Positions 1 to 7,747 of a DNA stretch of 64,000 nucleotides are shown piece by piece. Position numbers and translations under genes: made by a program. The first letter of the stretch is position 1. The number at the start of each line of letters is the position of its first letter. Below the pieces are notes generated by a model that did not search any database, was not told the DNA's origin, and worked only from the letters and a program-made list of their open reading frames with translations. Source of the stretch: Paracoccaceae bacterium (GTDB lineage Bacteria > Pseudomonadota > Alphaproteobacteria > Rhodobacterales > Rhodobacteraceae); assembly GCA_020832445.1 (NCBI GenBank), contig JAFIEO010000047.1:1-64000 (forward strand), given 5' to 3'.

Positions 1-162
1 CCGCGCCCGCTCCGCACACTGGCCGCCCCGCCCCCGCCCCGGGGCCCCGCCCAAAGCCGCACACGCTAACCCCCCCCCCCCTTTTGGCCCGTTCGCCCCC
101 CGCCCCCCCCCCCCCCCCCGCTTCGCCACTTGACGCAAACACGCCCGCGCCCTATACGCCAC
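1..162. other. C-rich low-complexity stretch, no gene seen
   Basis: No convincing gene is visible here. The plus strand is extremely rich in C and includes an uninterrupted run of 12 C at 70-81 and one of 17 C at 103-119, with a shorter C6 between them. Such runs are atypical for the rest of the window. They could be a slippage-prone tract, a collapsed assembly region or a sequencing artefact. In this order one would expect trmD upstream of rplS, but I cannot find its end here. Confidence 0.6.
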
Positions 163-198
163 AAGGTCTGCGGTCGGATTCGGCCAGCGGACCTTTTT
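163..198 (+). terminator. Strong intrinsic terminator upstream of rplS
   Basis: The arm AAGGTCTGC (163-171) pairs with GCGGACCTT (187-195). The stem continues inward as GGTC (172-175) with GGCC (182-185), with one bulged A at 186 and a six-base loop. A T-run (194-198) follows directly. This is a good Rho-independent terminator for plus-strand transcription coming from before the window, or an attenuator in a long rplS leader. It implies that rplS has its own promoter between about 199 and 366, or is controlled by read-through. Confidence 0.75.
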
Positions 199-366
199 CT
201 GTATGGGCGCATCTGCCAACTTCGGGCAGGTTTGGTTCAGCAGAAAGCGGCGAATGAAAAGCATGACTGACCTCTGGCGGGCACATTTGTGGACCCGGAC
301 GAAGACCAGAGCTATCAGCCAGCGTTACATCAGCGGGACAACCGCGCGATTTTGAAAGGGCGAGCG

Positions 367-747
367 ATGAACCTTATCGCACAGATCGAAGCCGAGCAGA
401 TTGCAGAGCTTGGCAAGGAAATTCCGGATTTCAAAGCGGGTGACACCATCCGCGTTGGCTACAAAGTGACCGAAGGCACACGCTCGCGCGTGCAGAACTT
501 CGAAGGTGTGTGCATTGCCCGTAAGGGTGGCGCAGGTATCGCTGCGTCCTTCACTGTGCGCAAGATTTCGTTTGGCGAGGGTGTGGAACGTGTATTCCCC
601 CTCTATTCCACGAATATCGACAGCATTGCCGTTGTGCGCCGTGGCCGTGTGCGCCGCGCCAAGCTGTATTATCTGCGTGACCGTCGCGGCAAATCGGCCC
701 GTATCGCAGAAAAGTCCAACTACCGTCCAATGGACGCAAAAGCTTAA
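367..747 (+). CDS. rplS: 50S ribosomal protein L19
   Basis: This 126-residue protein is L19 of the large ribosomal subunit, which sits at the 30S/50S interface. The full family pattern is visible: an N-terminal helix ([11 protein letters not shown]), the [22 protein letters not shown] core, the [20 protein letters not shown] segment and the basic C-terminal [14 protein letters not shown] motif. The length is normal. The frame stays open upstream to a GTG at 289, but homology starts only at the ATG at 367, which has a purine-rich GGGCGAGCG before it. rpmE follows 11 bases downstream, so the two ribosomal genes probably form one transcript. Confidence 0.97.
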   Translation: MNLIAQIEAEQIAELGKEIPDFKAGDTIRVGYKVTEGTRSRVQNFEGVCIARKGGAGIAASFTVRKISFGEGVERVFPLYSTNIDSIAVVRRGRVRRAKLYYLRDRRGKSARIAEKSNYRPMDAKA

Positions 748-758
748 GGAGCGGGCGA

Positions 759-980
759 ATGAAAGCCGATACCCACCCCGAATATCACATGATCAATGTG
801 AAAATGACCGATGGCACCATCGTTCAGATGAAATCGACATGGGGCGCCGAAGGCGATACCCTGTCGCTGGATATCGACCCCTCCGTGCACCCCGCATGGA
901 CAGGTGGTTCGTCGCGTCTGATGGATGCCGGCGGCCGTGTGTCGAAGTTCAAGAACAAATATGCAGGTCTGGGTTTCTGA
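759..980 (+). CDS. rpmE: 50S ribosomal protein L31
   Basis: This 73-residue protein is L31, a small large-subunit protein at the subunit bridge. It begins [10 protein letters not shown], followed by a VKMTDGT-V segment and the SVHPAWTGG motif typical of L31. It lacks the zinc-binding CxxC pairs, so it belongs to the C-minus, zinc-independent type usual in alphaproteobacteria. An AAGGAG ribosome-binding site precedes the ATG. The gene is 11 bases after rplS and is followed by a strong terminator, so it ends the ribosomal transcription unit. Confidence 0.96.
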   Translation: MKADTHPEYHMINVKMTDGTIVQMKSTWGAEGDTLSLDIDPSVHPAWTGGSSRLMDAGGRVSKFKNKYAGLGF

Positions 981-1004
981 TACCTGCTGCAAGAATGTTT
1001 CGGG

Positions 1005-1028
1005 AAAAGGCGCGGTTTCGCGCCTTTT
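1005..1028 (+). terminator. Intrinsic terminator after rpmE
   Basis: AAAAGGCGCG (1005-1014) and CGCGCCTTTT (1019-1028) form a perfect 10-base-pair stem with the loop GTTT. A T-rich tail (TTCTTTTTT) follows to about 1037. It ends the rplS-rpmE transcript and separates it from mipZ. Confidence 0.93.
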
Positions 1029-1126
1029 TTCTTTTTTATCATATGGTTGATCTGCCGCGTCGCCTGCTTGCACATATTTGTTACCGCGCATAGAAGGTTC
1101 CAGAGGCAACGCATCAGGGCAATCGC

Positions 1127-1936
1127 ATGGCGCATATCATCGTGGTCGGAAACGAAAAGGGCGGGTCGGGGAAATCGACCGTCTCCATGCATGTTTCTGT
1201 GGCTTTGGCGCGTATGGGCAAGCAGGTCGGCGCAATGGATCTGGACCTGCGCCAGCTTAGTTTCGGGCGCTATATTGAAAACCGCCGCAATTTCATGGCC
1301 AAAAGCGGGATAGACCTGCCCATCCAGACTTTTCAGCCTTTGCCTGAAATTGATCCTGCCAGTCTGCCGGACGGGGCAAACCTGTCCGATGCGCGGATGT
1401 CCGCAGCGCTGGAGTTGCTGGAGAAAACCTGCGATTACATCGTCATCGACTGCCCCGGCGCACATACGCGTCCCAGCCAGTTTGCGCATTCCGTGGCCGA
1501 CACACTGATTACGCCCATCAATGACAGCTTCATTGATTTCGACCTGCTGGCCAGAACGGACCCCGACACGGGCAAGGTTCTGTCGCCGTCAATCTATTCG
1601 GAAATGGTGTGGAAAGCGCGCCAGACCCGCGCACAGGCCGGTTTGCGCCCGCTGGACTGGATTGTGTTGCGCAACCGTCTGGGCACTGTTGCCATGCACA
1701 ACAAGCGCAAGGTCGGTGATGCACTGCAAGAACTAAGCAAGCGCATCGGGTTTCGTGTGGCAGCAGGCTTCAGCGAGCGTGTTGTGTTCCGCGAATTGTT
1801 CCCGCGCGGGTTAACGCTGCTGGACCTGCCCGACATTGGCAATGAAACCATGACAATGTCGCATGTTGCGGCGCGTCAGGAAGTGCGTGATCTTCTGATC
1901 ACCCTTGATTTGCCGGATCTGCGCGTCAATGTCTGA
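1127..1936 (+). CDS. mipZ: Division-plane positioning ATPase MipZ
   Basis: This 269-residue P-loop ATPase of the ParA/MinD superfamily matches MipZ, which forms a gradient from the ParB-bound pole and inhibits FtsZ polymerisation away from midcell in alphaproteobacteria. The deviant Walker A (NEKGGSGKST, residues 8-17) is followed by a switch segment with MDLDLRQLSFGRY around residues 38-50. The Walker B-like YIVIDCPGA is near residues 105-113, and the C-terminal half carries the MipZ-type DWIVLRNRLG segment. The length is normal. It is preceded by the rpmE terminator and converges with a small ORF on the other strand, overlapping its end by 11 bases. Confidence 0.94.
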   Translation: MAHIIVVGNEKGGSGKSTVSMHVSVALARMGKQVGAMDLDLRQLSFGRYIENRRNFMAKSGIDLPIQTFQPLPEIDPASLPDGANLSDARMSAALELLEKTCDYIVIDCPGAHTRPSQFAHSVADTLITPINDSFIDFDLLARTDPDTGKVLSPSIYSEMVWKARQTRAQAGLRPLDWIVLRNRLGTVAMHNKRKVGDALQELSKRIGFRVAAGFSERVVFRELFPRGLTLLDLPDIGNETMTMSHVAARQEVRDLLITLDLPDLRVNV

Positions 1937-2102
1937 AACAGCCACGACATGGCAGGCGCGCCCCAAGGTCATTTGATACCCGGTCAAGGCGCGCATCGAC
2001 CTTGTCGAAGCCTTGTTCTGGTTCGGTCTGTCTGCTGCCACGCATCGCGGCAAGCACCGCGCCAATACGCGAATTGTCAGTCCCGTTTTGAAAAATGGCC
2101 AT
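1926..2102 (-). CDS. Small hypothetical protein (58 aa), overlaps mipZ end
   Basis: I do not recognise this ORF. It encodes 58 residues beginning MAIFQNGTDNSRIGAVLAAM and ending PCRGCFRH. The middle is charged and probably helical (around FDKVDARLDRVSNDLG), with two cysteines spaced CxxC near the C-terminus. The start ATG at 2102 has a good AAGGGTG ribosome-binding site about five bases upstream, and codon choice looks like that of real genes here. Its stop lies inside the last codons of mipZ on the opposite strand. There is no signal peptide or membrane segment. It could be a genuine microprotein or a chance frame; the ribosome-binding site is the main argument for it. Confidence 0.45.
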   Translation of the reverse strand: MAIFQNGTDNSRIGAVLAAMRGSRQTEPEQGFDKVDARLDRVSNDLGARLPCRGCFRH

Positions 2103-2244
2103 GGCATCACCCTTGAAATCCCTAACTGTGGGAAATCATGGTTAAGTGCTGTGGCAGGAATGTGGCACCCAAAGGGAGTCTCTACGGCAGCGCTTCAACA
2201 ATCCAAGGTTGTGCGTCGCGCAGTTTACGCGCAATTCGGGGTGG

Positions 2245-2270
2245 CCAAGGGCCGAGAAACCCGCCCTTGG
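2245..2270 (-). terminator. Possible terminator hairpin after the lipoprotein gene
   Basis: CCAAGGGC (2245-2252) and GCCCTTGG (2263-2270) form an 8-base-pair stem with a 10-base loop, about 25 bases past the stop of the minus-strand lipoprotein gene. There is no clear T-run on either side, so it may be a processing or stabilising hairpin rather than a true intrinsic terminator. Confidence 0.4.
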
Positions 2271-2295
2271 CACCATTTCGCAGCGCGTGGTCTGA

Positions 2296-2883
2296 TCAGC
2301 GTCTGCGACAGGACCGCAATTGCTGGTCATACATCTGTGCGCGTGACGCCACGCGGTCCGCGACGCCCAGCAACCATGGTTTGGAATTATAGGACCCGCG
2401 TGCAAAACCTGTGTGCCCTTCGTGATAGGCAAGATACAGGTTGCGCGCGTCGTTCAGGGCGATCCCGTTACGTTCCCGCGATTTGTTGGAATACCACCCC
2501 ACGAAATCGGTTGCATCGCGTATATTCGTGCGGGTTGCACGGCGATTGCCGGTTTCGCGCTGGTATTCCTCCCATGTGCCGTCAAGCGCCTGCGAATAGC
2601 CCAGCGCCGACGATTGCCGACCCATCGGGATAACGCCCAACGTATAGCGCACGGGTGTGCGTGCATCCCCGATAAAGCGGCTCTCGGCGTGGATGATGGC
2701 CATCTGAACGGGCACCGCAACGCCCCATCGGCGTTCCGATGCGCGCATCGCGGCGAAGTATTGCGGACGTTCTGTTGCCAGTGCGCAGGCGTTGTCCAGG
2801 TTGCGCGGTGCAGAAAATTCCTGCCTGCCACCGCAAGCGGCCAAAATGGCCACGACGAAAAGAAGTGCGTATGTTCTACTCAT
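2296..2883 (-). CDS. Lipoprotein with lytic-transglycosylase-like (SLT) domain
   Basis: This is a 195-residue predicted outer-membrane lipoprotein. Residues 1-17 form a short signal peptide ending in the lipobox LAAC. The mature part contains WGVAVPVQMAIIHAESRF, where the Glu of HAES fits the catalytic acid of a goose-lysozyme/SLT-type fold. ALGYSQALDGTWEEYQRETG follows, the usual G-x-Q/MQ-x-x-x-x-TW block. A late YLAYHEGHTGF segment is the Y-x-A-Y-x-x-G motif. The likely role is cleaving peptidoglycan in the periplasm. It stands alone on the minus strand, divergent from the flagellar operon, so a role in opening the wall for the flagellum or in division is possible but only inferred. Confidence 0.82.
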   Translation of the reverse strand: MSRTYALLFVVAILAACGGRQEFSAPRNLDNACALATERPQYFAAMRASERRWGVAVPVQMAIIHAESRFIGDARTPVRYTLGVIPMGRQSSALGYSQALDGTWEEYQRETGNRRATRTNIRDATDFVGWYSNKSRERNGIALNDARNLYLAYHEGHTGFARGSYNSKPWLLGVADRVASRAQMYDQQLRSCRRR

Positions 2884-3084
2884 GACTGCCTCGGATTTTT
2901 TCTTTTAGCATATCGGATTTTGCGTCAAATGAAAGCCTGCCATGGCATGAAGCACACCCTGATTCGGGCCATTTTCCCATATCTGGCGGGTTCGTGAACG
3001 CAATATTTCGCTAACTTGATGCTCTTAACGATATTTTCAAGAACTGCGCATATTCTGTATCACGGGTGAATATAGGTGGGTGTG

Positions 3085-3873
3085 ATGCAAAAAGCTGACA
3101 ATGTCAGGCCGATAATTATCAAGCGCAAGAAAGTAGTCAGTGGCGGCGGGCACCATGGCGGTGCGTGGAAAGTGGCCTATGCGGATTTTGTGACCGCGAT
3201 GATGGCGTTCTTCCTGATGCTCTGGTTGCTTGGGTCTGCTGATGATGAACAACGCAAGGGCATTGCCGATTATTTTGCGCCCACCCTCAGTTTCCAAAGC
3301 CGGTCTTCGGGGGGCGATGGTGTTCTTGGGGGCGATGCCATGTCCGAGCAAACCTCGCTGACCGATGATGTTGCCACGCGCAGCCAGATAGAAGGTGAAC
3401 AAGCCTTGCTTGAAGAACTGGCGGACACATTTCAGGCCCTTTCGGGGCAAAGCGCGCTTCATGAACAAGCGCTTCAGCATGTGAATATCAAGCTGACAGA
3501 TGAAGGGCTGGTCATAGAAATCTCTGACTTGCCGGATTCGCAGCTCTTTGATGCGCGCAGCGCGCAGGCCAACCCTGTGTTGATCGTTGTGCTGGACCTG
3601 CTGACAGAGGTGTTTGGCATGGTCACAAATCCGGTCGCCATCCACGCACATTCTGCGGCGTTTCCATCGGTTGTTTTGCAAAACCCGGTCTGGACGCTGA
3701 CAGTCGATCGCGCGCAGGCAGTGCGCGAATTGCTGACGGCTGGCGGGTTTCCAGAGCTGCGCATGAAGCGTGTCACCGGATATGCAGATCGCAACCTTGC
3801 CGTTCCCATGAACGCCATGGACCCGCGCAATAACCGCCTTGAGGTTATTTTGCTGCGCACGATGCGGCGCTAA
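3085..3873 (+). CDS. motB: Flagellar motor stator protein MotB
   Basis: This 262-residue protein is MotB, the peptidoglycan-anchored half of the proton-driven stator. The N-terminal cytoplasmic tail is basic and His/Gly-rich (VSGGGHHGGAWKVAYADF). The single membrane helix has the invariant proton-binding Asp in YADFVTAMMAFF, near residue 36. A linker and a C-terminal OmpA-like domain follow (residues 130-262), with NRLEVILLRT at the end. In-frame GTG codons at 3076 and 3082 are alternatives. I prefer the ATG at 3085 because AGGTGGG precedes it. It is the first gene of a tight flagellar block; its partner motA is not in the window. Confidence 0.93.
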   Translation: MQKADNVRPIIIKRKKVVSGGGHHGGAWKVAYADFVTAMMAFFLMLWLLGSADDEQRKGIADYFAPTLSFQSRSSGGDGVLGGDAMSEQTSLTDDVATRSQIEGEQALLEELADTFQALSGQSALHEQALQHVNIKLTDEGLVIEISDLPDSQLFDARSAQANPVLIVVLDLLTEVFGMVTNPVAIHAHSAAFPSVVLQNPVWTLTVDRAQAVRELLTAGGFPELRMKRVTGYADRNLAVPMNAMDPRNNRLEVILLRTMRR

Positions 3874-3882
3874 CCCGCAGGA

Positions 3883-3898
3883 TTAGCGTGTTATTAAC
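3883..3898 (+). promoter_or_regulatory. Candidate CtrA box upstream of flgE
   Basis: TTAG (3883-3886), seven bases, then TTAAC (3894-3898) matches the CtrA consensus TTAA-N7-TTAAC with one mismatch. It lies 50 bases before the flgE start. CtrA controls flagellar genes in Caulobacter and many Rhodobacterales. This is a single-site pattern match. Confidence 0.4.
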
Positions 3899-3947
3899 GC
3901 AGCCCATGCACAATGCAGATAAGAATCATGCTGTGGATGGAGCGAAT

Positions 3948-5261
3948 ATGAGCATTTCGTCGTCGATGAACGCGGGCATTGCAGGCTTGCGGGCCAACTC
4001 TACCCGATTGGGAACCATTTCGGACAATATCGCAAACTCGGCGACGCACGGATACCGGCGCTCGGAAACGGCGTTTCACTCCATGGTTGTCGGGTCGGGT
4101 GTCTCGGGGCAGGGGGCCTATTCCGCAGGGGGCGTGCGCTCATCAACCTTCCGTCAGGTGGATCAGGGCGGCTCGCTTATGGGCACGCAGAATTCAACGG
4201 ATCTGGCACTTTCCGGTCGCGGATTTTTCCCTGTCACAACCGAACTCGGGGCGCGGCTGAATGACGGGACATCCCCGTTATTGCTGTCGCCGACCGGCTC
4301 CTTCCGGCAAGACAGCACAGGTGTCATGCGCGATTCTGCCGGCAATGCGCTTCTGGGTTGGCCGGTCAATCCCGACGGGTCCATGCCGGTCTACCCGCGC
4401 GACAATATATCCGGCTTGCGTCCGGTCAGGGTCGAAGTGAACCAACAGGTTTCTGTCGCGACAAGCGTGGTCAATCTTGGGGTAAACCTTCCTGCATCCG
4501 CAACATTGCCGGATGCATCAGGTGACCCTCATCTGATGTCGATCGACTATTACAATGCGGTGGGGCTGGCGGGAAAACTCTCCCTTGAATTTACACCGCA
4601 AACGGACCCGCTTGGCGCCACGAATACATGGTCGCTTCAATTAACAGACCAAAGCAGCGGTGCGGCGCTTGGAACCTATACAGTGGAATTCAACGACGCA
4701 CCGGGAATTGGTGGAACGCTGCAATCGATCACCAGAACCAGTGTCGAAGGCGAAGATTACGACCCTGCCACAGGCTCTTTTGACATTGATGTGGGCGGGC
4801 AGCCCATCAGCTTCTTTGTCGGTTTCTATGGCGAATACGGCGGCATGGTCCAGCGCGGCGTGAACTTCTCACCGGTCGGGGTGGAACAGAACGGCTTTGG
4901 CTCCGGTAATCTGGTTGGCTTGATGGTTGATGCCGCCGGAAACCTTGAGGCGGTTTATGATCAAGGTTTTCGCAGGACATTGTTTCGTATTCCAATTGTG
5001 GATGTGCCCAATCCAAACGGCCTGACTGCATTAAACAATCAGACATTTCAGGTTTCGCGTGACAGCGGGCCGTTCTTCTTATGGGATGCAGGAACCGGCC
5101 CCGTTGGTGAGGTTGTGGGCTACGCGTTGCAGGAATCCGCGACCGATGTTGCTGCTGAACTGACTGCGTTGATCCAGACACAACGGGCGTATTCCTCGAA
5201 CGCAAAGGTCATTCAGACCGTTGATGAAATGTTCCAGGAAACCACAAACATCAAACGCTGA
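3948..5261 (+). CDS. flgE: Flagellar hook protein FlgE
   Basis: This 437-residue protein is the hook subunit, exported by the flagellar type III system and polymerised into the universal joint. The N-terminal D0 region (MSISSSMNAGIAGLRANS, then LGTISDNIANSATHGYRRSE) carries the rod/hook ANxxTxGY-like motif. TDLALSGRGFF is the next conserved block. The C-terminus (ELTALIQTQRAYSSNAKVIQTVDEMFQ) is the matching D0 helix. The frame is open upstream to 3888, but homology begins at the ATG at 3948 after a GGAGCGA site. It lies between motB and flgK in the order usual for Rhodobacterales. Confidence 0.94.
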   Translation: MSISSSMNAGIAGLRANSTRLGTISDNIANSATHGYRRSETAFHSMVVGSGVSGQGAYSAGGVRSSTFRQVDQGGSLMGTQNSTDLALSGRGFFPVTTELGARLNDGTSPLLLSPTGSFRQDSTGVMRDSAGNALLGWPVNPDGSMPVYPRDNISGLRPVRVEVNQQVSVATSVVNLGVNLPASATLPDASGDPHLMSIDYYNAVGLAGKLSLEFTPQTDPLGATNTWSLQLTDQSSGAALGTYTVEFNDAPGIGGTLQSITRTSVEGEDYDPATGSFDIDVGGQPISFFVGFYGEYGGMVQRGVNFSPVGVEQNGFGSGNLVGLMVDAAGNLEAVYDQGFRRTLFRIPIVDVPNPNGLTALNNQTFQVSRDSGPFFLWDAGTGPVGEVVGYALQESATDVAAELTALIQTQRAYSSNAKVIQTVDEMFQETTNIKR

Positions 5262-5294
5262 CGTTTTCGTTGAAAATTCGGAAGGTAATCTGCC

Positions 5295-6740
5295 ATGTCT
5301 TTGTCGACAGCGCTAAATTCTGCGGCCAGCGGGTTGCAACTGTCTTCGCGCGGCGCGCAGGTTGTGGCCGACAATATCGCCAATGCCAATACCGATGGAT
5401 TTGGCGTCCGGTCACTTACCCAGGCCTCTCGGGTTACGGGCAGCGCGGGAAGCGGGGTTGTCATGACCGGCATTACCCGCGATTCCGACCCGGCACTTCT
5501 GGCCGAAATTCGCGGGGCCGGTGCCGCGCAGTCCCACGCTGCAAACCTGCTGGATTTCTGGACCAGCCTTGAAGCGGGCATCGGCCTGCCCGGTGAGCCC
5601 GGCGCTCTTGGAACCCATATCACCACGCTGGAAGAGGCCCTGAAACAGGCATCTATACAGCCCGAATCCCAAGCCTCGTTACAAAAAGTGGCGCTGGCTG
5701 CGCAAGGGCTTGTTTCGAAAATCAATACTATCGACACCAGCTTGCAAACATCTCGCGACACCGCGGATGCAAGCATAAGTCAGGATGTGAACCGTCTGAA
5801 TTCCCTGTTCGAGCAGATAGATAAGCTGAATTCCGACATTGCGCGTCAAAAACTGTCGGGTGGGTTTCCGCATGCATTGGAAGATGCGCGCCAGAATCTG
5901 ATTGATCAGGCGTCTTCGATCATCCCCTTGAAAGAGGTTGCACGCCCCGATGGCAGAGTGATGGTTCTTGGCGCGGACGGGACGGTTTTCGTGGACCGGA
6001 ATGTCACGCGGCTGGAATTTCAGCGCACCCCGTCGCCCACCGCCGCGGAAAGCGTGGCAACTGGCGATCTGGGGCGGCTGGTTATCAACGGGCGCGACGT
6101 CAGCGCGACAAGCCCGTTGTTACAATCCGGCAGCATTGCAAGTGCCTTTCAGATCCGCGATGTTCTGGCGCCCCAGATGCAACAGCAACTGGATGAATTT
6201 TCGGCTGATATTGTAACCAGATTTTCAGACCCCGGGTTGGACCCTTCGATCCCCGCTGGCGGTTTCGGACTTTTTGCCGTCAGTGCAGCAACCACGCTGC
6301 CAGCGGATGTGACGGGGATTTCGGGCCGCATTTCTTTGAACGCTGCGATTTCCCCGCAAGATAGTGACACATTGTGGCGTGTCAGGGATGGTCTGTATGC
6401 CCCAGCAATGGGCGCAGTGTCAGAAAACGCAGTCATCGCCCGCATGAGTGATGCGCTCCTTGCTTTCACGCCCGCTGCGTCGGGATCGGGACCAAATGCG
6501 CAAGTCCATGGCCATGCGGCGACACTCCTGTCCCAGACGGCAACACAGCGGCTGAACGCTGAATCTGAGACAGCCTATACATCCAGCCGGACTGCGGCGT
6601 TGCAGGAATTGTTTGGCGCACGCGGTGTCGATACCGATGCGGAACTTCAGAAACTTCTTGTTCTGGAAAAAGCCTATGCTGCGAATGCACGCGTGATGGT
6701 GGCGGCTGACAGCATGTTGCGCACATTATTGGAGATGTAG
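5295..6740 (+). CDS. flgK: Flagellar hook-associated protein FlgK (HAP1)
   Basis: This 481-residue protein is the first hook-filament junction protein. The N-terminus (MSLSTALNSAASGLQLSSRG, then VVADNIANANTDGFGVRS) and the C-terminus (ELQKLLVLEKAYAANARVMVAADSMLRTLLEM) are the paired helices typical of FlgK. The middle has the NRLNSLFEQIDKLNSDIAR coiled-coil block. The length is a little shorter than the enterobacterial protein (about 550) but usual for alphaproteobacteria. It starts 33 bases after flgE, with GGAAG upstream, and ends two bases before flgL. Confidence 0.94.
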   Translation: MSLSTALNSAASGLQLSSRGAQVVADNIANANTDGFGVRSLTQASRVTGSAGSGVVMTGITRDSDPALLAEIRGAGAAQSHAANLLDFWTSLEAGIGLPGEPGALGTHITTLEEALKQASIQPESQASLQKVALAAQGLVSKINTIDTSLQTSRDTADASISQDVNRLNSLFEQIDKLNSDIARQKLSGGFPHALEDARQNLIDQASSIIPLKEVARPDGRVMVLGADGTVFVDRNVTRLEFQRTPSPTAAESVATGDLGRLVINGRDVSATSPLLQSGSIASAFQIRDVLAPQMQQQLDEFSADIVTRFSDPGLDPSIPAGGFGLFAVSAATTLPADVTGISGRISLNAAISPQDSDTLWRVRDGLYAPAMGAVSENAVIARMSDALLAFTPAASGSGPNAQVHGHAATLLSQTATQRLNAESETAYTSSRTAALQELFGARGVDTDAELQKLLVLEKAYAANARVMVAADSMLRTLLEM

Positions 6741-6742
6741 AC

Positions 6743-7747
6743 ATGAAACCGCTCGCACTTGGGGATATGGCGCGCAGTCATGCGCTGCGGCAAAACAGCA
6801 ATAGCGTAAAGCGCCAGATGACTTCGCTGCAGAACGAACTGATATCAGGGCAGGTCAATGACAAGCTGCGTCGCACGGGTGGCGAGGCCGCGCTATTGGG
6901 CAGTTTGCAGCGCTCGATGTCGATGTCGAAGGCAAACCAAACGAATGCTGTCACCATTTCAACCTTTCTGAACGCCCAGCAAGAGGCACTGAACAGTGTT
7001 TCTAACATTGCGAAAGACAAGGCAGCATACCTGATCAGGCCAGAGTTGTTTTCGACAGATGATCGTCTATCGGGCGCTGTTGATCGCGCGGATGCCGCGC
7101 TGCGCGATATCACAACACTTCTGAATTCCAGTCTGGGGGGCAAGAGTATCTTTGCAGGCAGCAATAGCGATAGCCCGGCCTTGCGCGATGTTGATGGCAT
7201 GATCAGCAGTATTGTCAGCATAATTCCAGCAGATGCGGATTATCAGACCATTGATCAGATTGTGTCTGACTGGTTCGCGCCGGGTGGCACTTTCGAACTT
7301 GAGGGATATATGGGCGGCCCGGAGAAAGCCGAAGCGCTTTCGCTTGGCGACGGGTACAACCTGCGCCTGGACCTGACCGCGAGTGATAGCGCAATTCGCA
7401 CCGTTCTTGCTGAATTGACAAAGGGTGCTGTTCTAAAACAAGGGCTTCTCTCTGATCAGCCGGACCAGCAACGCCTGCTTCTGCGCAATATTGGCGCAAA
7501 TCTGTTCTCTGCGGCCTCGGCGCTACAGCTTACGCAAGAGCGTCTTGGCATAAAGCAGTCATATGCCGAAGAGGCGCGCGCAGAAGCGGAGGCTTCCCAT
7601 ACATCTTCGCAGATTGCGTTGAATGAACTGCTCGCTGTTGATGAATATGATGTGGCATCGCGACTGCAGGATGCCATGGCGCGACTGGACAAGATTTATC
7701 TGATGACGGCGCGCTTGTCCCGGCTTTCTTTGAGTGAATATCTATGA
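6743..7747 (+). CDS. flgL: Flagellar hook-associated protein FlgL / flagellin-like HAP3
   Basis: This 334-residue protein resembles HAP3, which joins FlgK to the filament. Residues 1-60 (LGDMARSHALRQNSNSVKRQ, LQNELISGQVND) form the N-terminal flagellin-like helix. The conserved GGKSIFAGSNSDSPAL block sits near residue 133-148, and the C-terminus is a long helix ending in LSEYL. It is less conserved than flgE and flgK, but position and motif make the call secure. It overlaps flgI by four bases (ATGA), so the two are translationally coupled. Confidence 0.9.
   Translation: MKPLALGDMARSHALRQNSNSVKRQMTSLQNELISGQVNDKLRRTGGEAALLGSLQRSMSMSKANQTNAVTISTFLNAQQEALNSVSNIAKDKAAYLIRPELFSTDDRLSGAVDRADAALRDITTLLNSSLGGKSIFAGSNSDSPALRDVDGMISSIVSIIPADADYQTIDQIVSDWFAPGGTFELEGYMGGPEKAEALSLGDGYNLRLDLTASDSAIRTVLAELTKGAVLKQGLLSDQPDQQRLLLRNIGANLFSAASALQLTQERLGIKQSYAEEARAEAEASHTSSQIALNELLAVDEYDVASRLQDAMARLDKIYLMTARLSRLSLSEYL

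Noticed and set aside
203-355. 50-codon plus-strand frame before rplS
   Set aside because: It overlaps the end of the terminator region, has no ribosome-binding site and matches no family I recognise.
2013-2633. 206-codon plus-strand frame opposite the lipoprotein gene
   Set aside because: It is antisense to a protein with a clear lipobox and SLT motifs and shows no domain features itself.
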